A stretch of 64,000 nt of DNA, from positions 1 to 64,000 of the forward strand of contig NZ_BAGK01000071.1 in assembly GCF_000308795.1 (NCBI RefSeq), written 5' to 3'. This document shows, piece after piece, positions 35,267-43,863 of this stretch; the stretch's first letter is position 1, and each line of letters starts with the position of its first letter. Both the position numbers and the translations under genes were made by a program. The notes below the pieces were generated by a model, which saw nothing but the letters and a program-made list of their open reading frames with translations, did no database searches and was not told the origin of the DNA. This DNA comes from Nocardia thailandica NBRC 100428. GTDB taxonomy: Bacteria > Actinomycetota > Actinomycetes > Mycobacteriales > Mycobacteriaceae.

Positions 35267-36706
35267 ATGAGATACCCACGCCTCGGCCTGCTGGTGGCCG
35301 CGGTGCTGATCGGCGTGAGCGCCGTGACCACCGGCTGCGCCACCACGGTGGCCTCGGACAAGGCCGTCGCCTCGGCCGAGAACCCGTGGGAGGTGGCCGG
35401 TGCCGCGTCGTCCTCGGTGCCCAGCGGCCGGCGCCCGAACGTGCCCGACGCCCCGCTGACCGCCGAGAACGGCGACAACGGGTCGATGGACAAGCTCGCG
35501 CTCAACGCCATCGCCGACATCGAGGAATTCTGGAACGCCGAGTACGCCAAGACCTTTCCCGGCTCCTTCACCAAGGCCGCGAAGTACATCTCCTGGGATG
35601 CCGAGGCGGCCAAGGACAAAGCGGTGCAGTTCTGCCGGTCCTCGACCTACCACCTGGTCAACGCGGCCTACTGCGGCGGCGACCACAGCATCGGCTGGGA
35701 CCGCGGCGTGCTGCTGCCGGAACTCGTCGGCAAGTTCGGCGAGATGTCGGTGGTGATGGTGCTGGCCCACGAGTACGGCCACGCCATCCAGGGCCAGGCC
35801 AAGATCGCCGGGCTGCTCACCTCCGGCCTCGTCAAGGAGCAGCAGGCCGACTGCCTGGCGGGTGTGTTCCTGCGGCACGTCGCCGAGGGGCGCTCCAAGC
35901 ACTTCACCCTCAACACCGAGGACGGCCTCAACGGCGTGCTCGGCGCGACCGTGGCGGTGCGCGACCGCGACCCCGACAACCCGAAGAACGTGCACGGTTC
36001 GGCCTTCGAGCGCGTCACCGCGGTGCAGATGGGCTACACCGACGGCGCGGGCTCCTGCAAGACCATCACCAAGAACGAGATCGCCAAGCGCCGCGGGAAC
36101 CTGCCGACGACCTTCGAGGACGGCGAGCGCGACGCCCAGCTGTCGGTCGACAAGGGCAACCTCGACACCCTGGCCAGGGAACTGGCCAAGATCTTCCCGG
36201 ACACCACCGCGCCGAAACTGGACTACACCGGCCTGACCAAGGGCTGCCCGAAGGTCACCACCACCGAACCGGTGTCCTACTGCCCGGCCACCGACACCGT
36301 CGGCACCGACGTGGCCGCGCTGGCGAAACGGGCGGGCGACCCGAGCGACGGCGAGGAGTCGCTGTCGGCCGTGGTCGAGGGCGACTACAACGCCTTCGTG
36401 GTGTTCGTCTCGCGCTACGTGCTCGCGGTGCAGCAGGACCGCAAGCTCTCGCTGACCGGGGCGAGCACCGCGGGGCTGCGCACGGCCTGCCTGACCGGCG
36501 TCGTCACCACGAAACTCAGTGAGGAGGGCCGTGATCCGCGCCTGTCGGCCGGCGACCTCGACGAAGCCGTGTCGGGCCTGCTGGCCGACGGCAAGGCGGC
36601 CGCCGACGTCGACGGGAAGGTCGTGGCCGGCGGCTACCAGCGTCTGGAGGCGTTCCGCACGGGCGTGCTCGACGGGGAGCAGGCCTGCCTGAAGGCCTAC
36701 GCCTGA
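35267..36706 (+). CDS. Exported zinc metallopeptidase (YpfJ-like neutral metallopeptidase)
   Basis: The 479-aa product has a signal peptide with a lipobox-like T-T-G-C (Cys about residue 24; the -3 residue is Thr, so lipidation is likely but not certain). The catalytic zinc site is [10 protein letters not shown] near residue 168 (H-E-x-x-H), and the third ligand is probably the Glu in K-E-Q-Q-A-D. The F-C-R-S-S-T-Y and Y-C-G-G-D cysteines probably form a disulphide. A helical C-terminal region of ~200 residues, rich in conserved Cys, follows. GGGGAGGA precedes the ATG by 6 nt. The 3' end overlaps the convergent lumazine synthase gene by 10 nt. The substrate is unknown. Confidence 0.85.
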   Translation: MRYPRLGLLVAAVLIGVSAVTTGCATTVASDKAVASAENPWEVAGAASSSVPSGRRPNVPDAPLTAENGDNGSMDKLALNAIADIEEFWNAEYAKTFPGSFTKAAKYISWDAEAAKDKAVQFCRSSTYHLVNAAYCGGDHSIGWDRGVLLPELVGKFGEMSVVMVLAHEYGHAIQGQAKIAGLLTSGLVKEQQADCLAGVFLRHVAEGRSKHFTLNTEDGLNGVLGATVAVRDRDPDNPKNVHGSAFERVTAVQMGYTDGAGSCKTITKNEIAKRRGNLPTTFEDGERDAQLSVDKGNLDTLARELAKIFPDTTAPKLDYTGLTKGCPKVTTTEPVSYCPATDTVGTDVAALAKRAGDPSDGEESLSAVVEGDYNAFVVFVSRYVLAVQQDRKLSLTGASTAGLRTACLTGVVTTKLSEEGRDPRLSAGDLDEAVSGLLADGKAAADVDGKVVAGGYQRLEAFRTGVLDGEQACLKAYA

Positions 36707-37158
36707 GGCAGGGACTGCAGGGAGCTGAGGGTGTTCGCCACCGCGCGGGCGGCCTCGGCTCCCTTGGTCACGAAGTGGTTGGTGAAGTAGTCCACGTGCT
36801 CGCTGTGCTCGTGGAAGTGGTGCGGGGTGAGCACCACCGAGAACACCGGCACGTCGGTGTCGAGCTGGACCCGCATGAGTCCGTCGATCACCGCCGAGGC
36901 GACGAAGTCGTGCCGGTAGATCCCGCCGTCGACGACGAGCGCCGCCGCCACGATCGCGGCGTAGCGGCCGGTGCGGGCCAGGCGCTGGGCGTGCAGCGGG
37001 ATCTCGAAGGCGCCGGGCACGTCGAAGACCTCGACGCGGGCCGGATCGAAGCCGAGCCCGGCGTATTCGGCGAGGAATCCGGTGTGGGCCTGGGTGACGA
37101 TGTTGCTGTGCCAGCTGGCGCGGATGAACGCGACGCCGCCGGTGGGGGAGTTGGCCAT
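36697..37158 (-). CDS. ribH: 6,7-dimethyl-8-ribityllumazine synthase, type 2 (RibH2-like)
   Basis: This enzyme makes the lumazine precursor of riboflavin from ribityl-amino-uracil and dihydroxybutanone phosphate. The 153-aa product has V-P-G-A-F-E-I-P-L near residue 46 and a C-terminal half with [10 protein letters not shown], which resembles the decameric RibH2 of Brucella and rhizobia rather than the normal RibH that sits with ribA and ribE. No other riboflavin gene and no FMN riboswitch is nearby. RibH2 proteins can be weak catalysts and may have a scavenging or light/stress role. A leaderless -10 supports the ATG at 37158. Confidence 0.88.
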   Translation of the reverse strand: MANSPTGGVAFIRASWHSNIVTQAHTGFLAEYAGLGFDPARVEVFDVPGAFEIPLHAQRLARTGRYAAIVAAALVVDGGIYRHDFVASAVIDGLMRVQLDTDVPVFSVVLTPHHFHEHSEHVDYFTNHFVTKGAEAARAVANTLSSLQSLPQA

Positions 37159-37164
37159 GGATGG

Positions 37165-37170
37165 AGTCTA
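37165..37170 (-). promoter_or_regulatory. Probable -10 element of a leaderless ribH transcript
   Basis: Read on the minus strand, TAGACT lies 6 nt before the ATG at 37158. It is in the 23-nt gap after the upstream hydrolase stop, so ribH may have its own promoter although it follows that gene on the same strand. Confidence 0.45.
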
Positions 37171-37181
37171 CTCACCGGCTT

Positions 37182-38024
37182 CTACTCGCCGGTAACATGT
37201 TTTCCCAGCCAGTCGGACAGATCCGCGAGGACCTGCTCGCGCTCCGGCTCGTTGTAGACCTCGTGGTAGAGCCCCGGGTAGCGCAGCACCGTGACATCGG
37301 CCGATCCCGTGCCCGTCTCCAGCCGGTCGGCGCCCGACGGCGCGGCCAGCCGGTCCTCGGTCCCGTGCTGGACCAGCAGCGGCGCGGTCAGCGAACCGAG
37401 ACGCTGTTTGACCAGATCGGTGTGGTCGAGGATCTCCACGGCGGTGCGCGCGGGCAGCTTGCCCCGCGACACGAGCGGATCGGCGTCGTAGGCCGCGACC
37501 ACGGCCGGATCGCGGCTGATCGTCGACGAATCCAGCGTCAGCACACCGAGATTCGGCGCGTAGCGGGTGAGCAGCGGCGCGACGAGCTTCTGCAGTGGGT
37601 TGCCCAGCGGGATGTCGAGCGGCGGCGCCGACACCGCGACACCGGCCACGTCGAGGGGGCCGGGGCCACGCGTCGCCAGATGCAGCACGACCAGCGCGCC
37701 CATCGAGTGCCCGAGCACGAAGCGGGGGATCCCCGGGTGGGCCTGACTCGCCAGCTCCAGCAGCGCGGCGAGGTTGTCGGCGGCGCCGTCGAGGGAACCG
37801 ATGTTGGCGCGCGCGCCCTCCGACCGGCCGTGCCCGATGTGGTCGAGCGCGTAGACCGCGAAGCCGGCGTCGGCCAGCGCGGCGCCGACGTGTTCGTAGC
37901 GGCCGGAGTGCTCGGCGACGCCGTGACTGAGCGCGATCACCGCGCGCGCCCGCGTCTCCGGCTGCCAGGCGCGCCACGAGATCCGCCCGCCGGTGCCGGT
38001 GAATTCGCCCGTCTCGGTCGTCAT
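37182..38024 (-). CDS. Alpha/beta hydrolase, monoacylglycerol lipase-like
   Basis: A 280-aa serine hydrolase of the Hydrolase_4 type. The N-terminal part has L-S-H-G-V-A-E-H-S-G-R-Y, characteristic of monoacylglycerol lipases, then D-H-I-G-H-G-R-S and the nucleophile elbow G-H-S-M-G-A near residue 112. The acid lies in V-Q-H-G-T-E-D-R-L and the His in L-Y-H-E-V-Y-N-E. It resembles M. tuberculosis Rv0183, which hydrolyses monoacylglycerols. Its ATG overlaps the stop of the upstream M20 peptidase gene (ATGA), so the two are translated together. No signal peptide. Confidence 0.87.
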   Translation of the reverse strand: MTTETGEFTGTGGRISWRAWQPETRARAVIALSHGVAEHSGRYEHVGAALADAGFAVYALDHIGHGRSEGARANIGSLDGAADNLAALLELASQAHPGIPRFVLGHSMGALVVLHLATRGPGPLDVAGVAVSAPPLDIPLGNPLQKLVAPLLTRYAPNLGVLTLDSSTISRDPAVVAAYDADPLVSRGKLPARTAVEILDHTDLVKQRLGSLTAPLLVQHGTEDRLAAPSGADRLETGTGSADVTVLRYPGLYHEVYNEPEREQVLADLSDWLGKHVTGE

Positions 38025-39439
38025 GGCTGCGTTCCTGCCTCATCGGGCGCCCCGGCGGCCAGCCGCCCGATCAGACGCCGGTTGAACTCGATCAATCGAG
38101 CGTAGTCGAGCCGGGAGATCCGTTCGTCGGTTCCGTGGATCCGGTCCAGATCGGCGGCGGTCAGCACGATCGGGGCGAAGTTCGCCCTGGTCGCGGCCAG
38201 CCCGTCGTAGTGGCGGGCGTCGGTGGCTCCCGGCACGATGCCGGTGGTCACCACCGCGTCGGGCACCAGCTCGGCGACCAGGTCCGCGAGCAGCGCGAAG
38301 GCCGGTCCGGCCGCCGGATCCCGCGTCGGTTCCGAGGCGGGGCCGACGATCTCGATCTCCACCGCCGGGTCGCGCACCACCCGGCGGCAGTGCGCGACCA
38401 CCCCCGCCACCGAATCGCCGGGCAGGATCCGGAAGTTCACCAGCGCCTCCGCGTGCTGGGGCAGCACGTTCGCCTTCACGCCGCCGGCGATCACGGTCGG
38501 CGCGGTGGTCGTGCGCACCAGCGCCTCGGTCTGCGGGCGCGCGGCCAGCAGCCGGGCGATCAGCGGCGCGGCCGCCCGGCCGAGCGCGGAGGAGTCGGCG
38601 TATTCGAGCAGCTTGCGCCGCGCGGGCGGCAGGGCGACGCGCATGCGCGCGAGCATGTCGGTGACCACGGGCGTCAGCCGCAGCGGCAGCGGGTGGTCCT
38701 GCACCCGGGCCACCGCGCGGGCGAGCTGCCCGACCGCGGTCTGCCCGCCCGGCATGGACGAGTGCCCGCCCGGAGCGCGCACCGACAGCCGCAGCGTCAG
38801 GTAGCCCTTCTCGCCGAGCATGATGTTGGCGACGGGCCGCTCGACCCCGTCGGCGACCCCGGTGGTGATCACCCCGCCCTCGTCGAGCAGCAGGTCCGCG
38901 CGCACGCCCGCCGCCCGCAGGTGCGCGGCCATCCGCACCGCGCCCGCGTCGCCGAAGACCTCCTCGTCGTGACCGAACGCCAAGTAGATCGACCGCCGCG
39001 GCCGCAGCCCCGCGGCCAGCGCGGACTCCACCGCCTCCAGGATCGCCAGCACCCGGCTCTTGTCGTCGATCGCGCCGCGACCCCACACGAACTCGGCGTC
39101 CACGACGCCGGCGAACGCCGGATGGGTCCAGCCGTCCGGGTCGCCGACGGGCACCACGTCCTGATGGGCGAGCAGGATCGCCGCGGCCGGGCCCGGCTCG
39201 GCGCCCGCCCAGTGATAGAGGCGACTGTGCCCGAAGCGGGTCAGCGCCAGTTCGGCGTGCACGCGGGGGAACGAATGCTCGAGGTGGTGCGCCAGCTGGG
39301 TGAACGCGTCGTCGTCGGTGCCCTCGGGGTCCTCGGACGACACGGTCGCGCAACGAAGGGCCGCGGCGAGGCGTTCGGCGACATCGTCGGCGACGCCGGT
39401 GGTCACGGGTCCGGCCGGGTTCTCGGTATCGGGGCGCAC
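38021..39439 (-). CDS. M20 family metallopeptidase (carboxypeptidase/deacylase)
   Basis: A 472-aa zinc-dependent hydrolase of the M20 family (PM20D1/CPG2-like), acting on peptides or N-acyl amino acids. The first metal site is L-L-A-H-Q-D-V-V-P, followed by W-G-R-G-A-I-D-D-K, F-G-H-D-E-E-V-F-G, a dimerisation domain starting P-G-G-H-S-S-M-P-G, and the last metal ligand region T-D-A-R-H-Y. The GTG at 39439 gives the usual N-terminus; the ORF is open up to 39589, into the next promoter. It is divergent from the DUF4191 gene (109-nt gap). The stop overlaps the lipase-like gene. Confidence 0.87.
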   Translation of the reverse strand: MRPDTENPAGPVTTGVADDVAERLAAALRCATVSSEDPEGTDDDAFTQLAHHLEHSFPRVHAELALTRFGHSRLYHWAGAEPGPAAAILLAHQDVVPVGDPDGWTHPAFAGVVDAEFVWGRGAIDDKSRVLAILEAVESALAAGLRPRRSIYLAFGHDEEVFGDAGAVRMAAHLRAAGVRADLLLDEGGVITTGVADGVERPVANIMLGEKGYLTLRLSVRAPGGHSSMPGGQTAVGQLARAVARVQDHPLPLRLTPVVTDMLARMRVALPPARRKLLEYADSSALGRAAAPLIARLLAARPQTEALVRTTTAPTVIAGGVKANVLPQHAEALVNFRILPGDSVAGVVAHCRRVVRDPAVEIEIVGPASEPTRDPAAGPAFALLADLVAELVPDAVVTTGIVPGATDARHYDGLAATRANFAPIVLTAADLDRIHGTDERISRLDYARLIEFNRRLIGRLAAGAPDEAGTQP

Positions 39440-39535
39440 GGTGTCCCATTCTGTCCGGGCCGCGCGCGGGGTGCCGCCCGAAACGCGCGGATCCCCGCTC
39501 GACCGGGCGGGTCCGCGCCCGCGGGGACGGCCAAC

Positions 39536-39541
39536 TAAGCT
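39536..39541 (+). promoter_or_regulatory. Probable -10 element of a leaderless transcript (DUF4191 gene)
   Basis: TAAGCT lies 7 nt before the ATG at 39549. Confidence 0.5.
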
Positions 39542-39548
39542 GGACACC

Positions 39549-40292
39549 ATGGCAGGAGGCAAGGGCGGCAAGCCGTCGAAGGAAGCCAAGGCCGCTGCGA
39601 AAGCGGCCCGTAAGCAGGCGTCGAAGTTACGGCGTCAGCAGCTGTGGCAGGCGTTCAATCTGCAGCGCAAGGAAGACAAGCTGCTGCTGCCGCTGATGAT
39701 CGGCGCGCTCGTCGGCACCACGGTCGTGCTGTTCCTGGTCGGCCTGATCTGGGGCCTGCAGTGGTTCTTCCTGCCGCTCGGTCTGCTGCTGGGCGTGCTG
39801 TTCGCGTTCATCATCTTCGGCCGCCGGGTGCAGAAGAACGTCTACGCCAAGGCCGAGGGCCAGGCGGGCGCGGGCGCCTGGGTGCTGGACAACCTGCAGG
39901 GCAAGTGGCGCGTCAGCAAGGGCGTCGCCGCGACCACCCAGCTCGACGCGGTGCACCGCGTCGTCGGCCTGCCAGGGGTGATCTTCGTCGCCGAGGGCGC
40001 GCCGCAGCGGGTCAAGGCGCTGCTCGCGCAGGAGAAGAAGCGCACCGCCCGCCTCGTCGGTGACACCCCGATCTACGACGTCGTCATCGGCAACGACGAG
40101 GGCCAGGTGCCGCTCAAGGACCTGCAGCGCTACCTCACCAAGCTGCCGCGCAACATCGACGTCAAGCGCATCGACCAGATCGAGGGTCGCCTGGCCGCCC
40201 TCGGCAACCGCGGCGGCCCGGCCATGCCCAAGGGCCCGATGCCTGCCGGCGCCAAGGTCAAGGGCATGCAGCGCGCGGTCCGCCGCCGCTGA
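39549..40292 (+). CDS. DUF4191 membrane protein (Rv2219-like)
   Basis: The 247-aa product has a Lys/Ala-rich cytoplasmic N-terminus (residues 1-45), two transmembrane helices (about 50-72 and 76-95) with a very short loop, and a cytoplasmic C-terminal domain with V-G-L-P-G-V-I-F-V-A-E-G and D-T-P-I-Y-D-V-V-I-G. It ends in a basic Lys/Arg-rich tail. This is the DUF4191 family, conserved in Actinobacteria next to lipA or glnA1, with unknown function. A clear terminator follows. Neighbouring glnA1 and the RDD protein reproduce the Rv2219-Rv2219A-glnA1 cluster. Confidence 0.87.
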   Translation: MAGGKGGKPSKEAKAAAKAARKQASKLRRQQLWQAFNLQRKEDKLLLPLMIGALVGTTVVLFLVGLIWGLQWFFLPLGLLLGVLFAFIIFGRRVQKNVYAKAEGQAGAGAWVLDNLQGKWRVSKGVAATTQLDAVHRVVGLPGVIFVAEGAPQRVKALLAQEKKRTARLVGDTPIYDVVIGNDEGQVPLKDLQRYLTKLPRNIDVKRIDQIEGRLAALGNRGGPAMPKGPMPAGAKVKGMQRAVRRR

Positions 40293-40305
40293 TCCCCCGA
40301 CTCCC

Positions 40306-40338
40306 GAGAGCCCGTCACCCGCGTGGTGACGGGCTCTC
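40306..40338. terminator. Bidirectional terminator between DUF4191 and DUF2568 genes
   Basis: Perfect 14-bp stem, 40306-40319 with 40325-40338, and a 5-nt loop, 14 nt after the DUF4191 stop and 8 nt before the convergent gene's stop. Confidence 0.8.
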
Positions 40339-40345
40339 GCGCATG

Positions 40346-40729
40346 TCAGGACTGGGGCGGCCTGCCGGTGAGCAGCCACAGCACCCGGTCCCACGCGAGC
40401 AGGTGATAGCCGACGAGCACCGCCGCCGAGACCAGCGCCGCGCCGGGTAGGCCCGCGCCCCACAGCGCCGCCGCCCCGCCGAACAGCACCGCGAACTCCA
40501 CCAGCAACCGCACCGGCCCGGACACCGGGACCGGGACGTCCCCGCCGCGGCTCGGGTCGTCCGGCAGCGCGAACACGCCCCACAACAGCGCCGCCGCGAG
40601 CGGCAGCGCGCCGACCAGCAGGTAGCGCCACGGTGCGTCGAAGGCCCGCCAGCCGTAGAGGCCGAACGAGGCGAGCGCGGTCAGTTCGAGCAGGAAACGC
40701 ACGCCGAGCAGGACGGGATTCAGTGACAC
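40346..40729 (-). CDS. DUF2568 (YrdB-like) integral membrane protein
   Basis: A 127-aa protein with four predicted transmembrane helices. The sequence starts with a hydrophobic R-F-L-L-E-L-T-A-L-A-S-F-G-L-Y-G segment typical of the YrdB/DUF2568 family. A short loop with P-D-D-P-S-R-G-G separates helices 2 and 3. Function unknown. The gene follows the RDD gene on the same strand after a 31-nt gap and ends at the terminator it shares with the DUF4191 gene. Confidence 0.8.
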   Translation of the reverse strand: MSLNPVLLGVRFLLELTALASFGLYGWRAFDAPWRYLLVGALPLAAALLWGVFALPDDPSRGGDVPVPVSGPVRLLVEFAVLFGGAAALWGAGLPGAALVSAAVLVGYHLLAWDRVLWLLTGRPPQS

Positions 40730-40760
40730 CAGGGCAGCCTAGGCCGCCGCGGCGCCGACA

Positions 40761-41216
40761 TCAGCGCGAATAGACGAGCGCGGTGCCGGTGGCCCGATCG
40801 TGCATGCCGCGGCCGTCGGCGTCGGTGAACAGCGCGGGCACCACGAACACCAGCAGCACCTGGCGGGCCAGCGCCCGCACGACGTCGACCGCCACCGGCG
40901 CGTCCACGCGCACCACCTTCAGCTTCATGAAGTACTGCCCCGGCGTGAACCCGAACAGCGGCACCGCGGCCACGCCGATGAGGAACCAGAACAGCAGCGT
41001 CAGCGTGGGGGAGTAGATGCCCTGCACCACGATCATCGACAGCCCGACGCCGATCAGCCAGTCGATCAGCATGGCCACGCACCGGCGGCCCATGCCCGCC
41101 AGCGAGCCCGGACCCGAGCGCGGCAACCCGTAGAGCTCGCCGGGGTAGCCGGGAGTTTCCTCGCCGCCGGGGGTCTCCGACGCTCCGGAGAGCCATGAAC
41201 CGGTGATACGTGCCAT
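40761..41216 (-). CDS. RDD family membrane protein (Rv2219A-like)
   Basis: The 151-aa product begins M-A-R-I-T-G-S-W-L-S-G, as in M. tuberculosis Rv2219A. After a Gly/Pro-rich segment comes the RDD domain: M-G-R-R-C-V-A-M-L-I-D-W-L near residue 42, two or three transmembrane helices and the G-Q-Y-F-M-K-L-K-V-V-R-V-D segment. RDD proteins are usually thought to be small transporters or membrane accessory proteins; the role is not established. It is divergent from glnA1 with 254 nt between. An upstream ATG at 41234 is less likely. Confidence 0.85.
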   Translation of the reverse strand: MARITGSWLSGASETPGGEETPGYPGELYGLPRSGPGSLAGMGRRCVAMLIDWLIGVGLSMIVVQGIYSPTLTLLFWFLIGVAAVPLFGFTPGQYFMKLKVVRVDAPVAVDVVRALARQVLLVFVVPALFTDADGRGMHDRATGTALVYSR

Positions 41217-41355
41217 GGCCCCCAGGGTAGTCAACGCTCATCGGCGCCGGTCGGCCCGCACATCCGGTGCGGGCCGCGCCTGCCTGCGGCGGGATGGCAA
41301 GATAGCTGTGCACGTAGCACGCGGATGACGGAGAACACCTCCGCAACCGGCACGC

Positions 41356-41393
41356 GTAACACTGGCGAAACACAGCCTTGACGGTAGGGAAAC
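41356..41393 (+). promoter_or_regulatory. GlnR box upstream of glnA1
   Basis: Four half-sites with exactly 6-nt spacers: GTAAC (41356-41360), GAAAC (41367-41371), TTGAC (41378-41382), GAAAC (41389-41393). This is the full GTnAC-n6-GaAAC tandem recognised by the nitrogen regulator GlnR in actinobacteria. It lies 78 nt before the glnA1 start, in the 254-nt gap shared with the RDD gene. The downstream part of the gap is AT-poor, without an obvious -10. Confidence 0.85.
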
Positions 41394-41470
41394 TTCGCCT
41401 CCATACCGTCAGGTCGCGACGAACCCCACGCAATCGACACTGGCTGGGAACCGATCCGTAAGGAGAACAA

Positions 41471-42907
41471 GTGACGTTCAGCACGGCCGAAGAGGTCATT
41501 CAGTACATCAAGGAACAGGAAGTCGAGTACGTCGACATCCGTTTCTCGGACCTTCCCGGCGTTCAGCAGCACTTCTCGATCCCGGCCAAGGCGTTCACCG
41601 CCGACCTCGCCGAAGAGGGCCTGGCGTTCGACGGTTCGTCGGTGCGTGGCTTCCAGTCGATCGACGAGTCGGACATGCTGCTGCTGCCCGACTTCTCCAC
41701 CGCTCGGATCGACCCCTTCCGTGCCGCGAAGACCCTGAACCTGAACTTCTTCGTGCACGACCCGTTCACCCGTGAGGCCTACTCCCGCGACCCGCGCAAC
41801 ATCGCGCGCAAGGCGGAGGAGTACCTGCGCAGCACCGGCATCGCCGACACCGCGTACTTCGGTGCCGAGGCCGAGTTCTACATCTTCGACGGCGTCCGCT
41901 ACGGCTCGGGCATGAACGGCTCGTTCTACGAGATCGAGTCCGTCTCCGGTTCGTGGAACACCGGCAAGGAGTTCAACCCGGACGGTTCGCGCAACCTGGG
42001 CTACAAGGTCCGCAACAAGGGCGGCTACTTCCCCGTCGCCCCGTACGACCACTACGTCGACCTGCGCGACAAGATCTCGACCAACCTGCAGAACGCGGGC
42101 TTCGAGCTCGAGCGCGGCCACCACGAGGTCGGCACCGCCGGTCAGGCCGAGATCAACTACCGCTTCGACACCCTGCTGGCCGCGGCCGACGACGTGCAGC
42201 TGTTCAAGTACATCGTCAAGAACACCGCGTGGCAGGAAGGCAAGTCCGTCACCTTCATGCCGAAGCCGCTCTTCGGCGACAACGGCTCGGGCATGCACGC
42301 CCACCAGTCGCTGTGGAAGGACGGCAAGCCGCTGTTCCACGACGAGGCCGGCTACGGTGGCCTGTCCGACCTGGCCCGCCACTACATCGGCGGCATCCTG
42401 CACCACGCCCCGTCGCTGCTGGCGTTCACCAACCCGACCGTGAACTCCTACCACCGTCTGGTGCCGGGCTACGAGGCCCCCATCAACCTGGTGTACTCGC
42501 AGCGCAACCGCTCGGCCGCCGTCCGCATCCCGGTCACCGGCAACAACCCGAAGGCCAAGCGCATCGAGTTCCGCGCGCCCGACTCCTCGGGTAACCCGTA
42601 CCTGGCCTTCGCCGCCATGCTGATGGCCGGCCTGGACGGCATCAAGAAGAAGATCGAGCCCATGGCCCCGGTCGACAAGGACCTCTACGAGCTGCCGCCC
42701 GAGGAGGCCAAGAACATCCCGCAGGCCCCCACCTCGCTGGCCTCGGTCATCGACCGCCTCGAGCAGGACCACGACTACCTCACCGAGGGCAACGTCTTCA
42801 CCCCGGACCTCATCGAGACCTGGATCCAGCTGAAGCGCGACAACGAGATCGCCCCGGTCAACCTGCGCCCGCACCCGTACGAGTTCGAGCTGTACTACGA
42901 CGTCTAA
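41471..42907 (+). CDS. glnA1: Glutamine synthetase type I, GlnA1
   Basis: The main ammonia-assimilating glutamine synthetase, a cytoplasmic dodecamer. The 478-aa product is the GSI-beta type: F-D-G-S-S-V-R-G-F near residue 55, the metal and glutamate site with A-E-A-E-F-Y near 130, [11 protein letters not shown] near 215, and [10 protein letters not shown] near 270. Y406 in D-L-Y-E-L-P-P-E-E is the adenylylation site acted on by GlnE. GTG at 41471 has AAGGAG 6 nt upstream. A GlnR box at 41356-41393 predicts induction under nitrogen limitation. A strong terminator follows at 42935. Confidence 0.97.
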   Translation: MTFSTAEEVIQYIKEQEVEYVDIRFSDLPGVQQHFSIPAKAFTADLAEEGLAFDGSSVRGFQSIDESDMLLLPDFSTARIDPFRAAKTLNLNFFVHDPFTREAYSRDPRNIARKAEEYLRSTGIADTAYFGAEAEFYIFDGVRYGSGMNGSFYEIESVSGSWNTGKEFNPDGSRNLGYKVRNKGGYFPVAPYDHYVDLRDKISTNLQNAGFELERGHHEVGTAGQAEINYRFDTLLAAADDVQLFKYIVKNTAWQEGKSVTFMPKPLFGDNGSGMHAHQSLWKDGKPLFHDEAGYGGLSDLARHYIGGILHHAPSLLAFTNPTVNSYHRLVPGYEAPINLVYSQRNRSAAVRIPVTGNNPKAKRIEFRAPDSSGNPYLAFAAMLMAGLDGIKKKIEPMAPVDKDLYELPPEEAKNIPQAPTSLASVIDRLEQDHDYLTEGNVFTPDLIETWIQLKRDNEIAPVNLRPHPYEFELYYDV

Positions 42908-42934
42908 GTCGTAATGCGGTTCGTCCACTGCGGT

Positions 42935-42980
42935 ACAGGAAAGCCCGCCTCACAGGGTTCTGTGGGGCGGGCTTTCCTGT
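42935..42980. terminator. Strong terminator between glnA1 and the SRPBCC gene
   Basis: A 20-bp stem with one G-T wobble, 42935-42954 with 42961-42980, around the 6-nt loop GGGTTC. It is followed on the plus strand by the short T-rich CTGTTC stretch and lies next to the stop codon of the convergent gene at 42981. Confidence 0.88.
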
Positions 42981-43424
42981 TCACGAATGGACGATCTCGT
43001 CCAACCGTGGCAGGATACGGCGCTTCCAGCTGCGCTCCACGGCGTTGCGCACCATCCGCTGTCTGCGGTCGGCCGGGTCGAAGCCCGTTTGTGTGAGCAG
43101 CAGGCGCGTGCCGTGGCCCTCGGGGCGCAGTTCCCAGTCGACGATCCAGTGGTCGGGGTGGGCTCCCTGGGGATGGGTCCAGCTGTAGGTCAGTCGGGCG
43201 CAGGGCTGGGCGGCCAGCACCTCGCAGAGGACGTGGTCGGTCGAGACCCCTGGGACGACGAACCGGAACCGGTTGCCTGCCCAGGCGGCGAAACCGATCG
43301 GGCGCAGCAGCCATCGCGCTAGCATCTCCGGGTCCGTCAGTGCCCGCCACACCTCCTGCGACGGCCGCCGGAGAAAGGGGCCGAGTTCAACGGCCTCGGG
43401 ATTCAGTCGTGCGTCTGCGATCAT
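42981..43424 (-). CDS. SRPBCC (AHSA1/START-like) domain protein
   Basis: A 147-aa ligand-binding-fold protein. The pattern R-P-S-Q-E-V-W-R-A-L-T-D-P-E-M-L-A-R-W, a mid-section with L-T-Y-S-W-T-H-P, and T-R-L-L-L-T-Q-T-G-F is typical of the AHSA1-like SRPBCC family, which binds hydrophobic ligands or acts as activator or cyclase-like proteins. No enzymatic residues can be assigned. The gene lies 30 nt downstream of an acyl carrier protein gene on the same strand, so the two are likely co-transcribed; a ligand bound as acyl-ACP is an attractive but unproven idea. Confidence 0.8.
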   Translation of the reverse strand: MIADARLNPEAVELGPFLRRPSQEVWRALTDPEMLARWLLRPIGFAAWAGNRFRFVVPGVSTDHVLCEVLAAQPCARLTYSWTHPQGAHPDHWIVDWELRPEGHGTRLLLTQTGFDPADRRQRMVRNAVERSWKRRILPRLDEIVHS

Positions 43425-43454
43425 CGGCTCGCCGACTCCGGCGGTCGAAGATTC

Positions 43455-43760
43455 TCATCCATTCGTCTGGTCCTCGGTCAACTTTGCCTCGACGTCGGCG
43501 GCCAGGTGCGGTTTCTCGACCTCCATCTTCTGGACGTAGGCCACCGCGTCGCCGACCGTTCGCAGGCTCGCCAGATCCTCGTCGGGGACTTTCACGTCGT
43601 AGGTGTCTTCGAGCTGGACGGCGATTTCCACCAGCGACAGTGAGTCGATCTCGAGATCGTCGACGAAGTGCTTCTCGATTGTGACCTCGGCCGCGTCGAT
43701 GCCGGTCACCTCCTCGATGATCCCGGCGATGCCTGCGACGATCTCTTTTGCGGTAGCCAC
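43455..43760 (-). CDS. Acyl carrier protein, AcpM-like
   Basis: The 101-aa protein carries a growing acyl chain on a phosphopantetheine arm attached to the Ser in D-L-E-I-D-S-L-S, near residue 41. It closely resembles mycobacterial AcpM: E-I-V-A-G-I-A-G-I-I-E-E-V-T-G near the start, V-P-D-E-D-L-A-S-L-R-T-V-G-D, and a C-terminal extension after the fourth helix. AcpM normally lies with fabD and kasA; here it is a lone copy with a SRPBCC gene and a divergent MerR regulator. GTG at 43760 follows AGGAGA at a normal distance. It could serve a dedicated acyl-transfer or modification pathway. Confidence 0.85.
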   Translation of the reverse strand: MATAKEIVAGIAGIIEEVTGIDAAEVTIEKHFVDDLEIDSLSLVEIAVQLEDTYDVKVPDEDLASLRTVGDAVAYVQKMEVEKPHLAADVEAKLTEDQTNG

Positions 43761-43835
43761 GAAACGTTCTCCTCGGTGGGTCGACATAGTTGAAGGCGCG
43801 CCGCCCGTCGGGGAGCGGCGTCAGTACGCTACGAG

Positions 43836-43851
43836 CTCCAGTGGGGTGGAG
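43836..43851. promoter_or_regulatory. Inverted repeat in the MerR/ACP divergent promoter
   Basis: CTCCA (43836-43840) and TGGAG (43847-43851) form a 5-bp inverted repeat with a 6-nt centre, preceding the MerR start by 12 nt. The MerR protein probably binds here or nearby and autoregulates; promoter elements with the usual long 19-bp MerR spacer were not clearly located. Confidence 0.4.
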
Positions 43852-43863
43852 GTTCAAGAGTTT

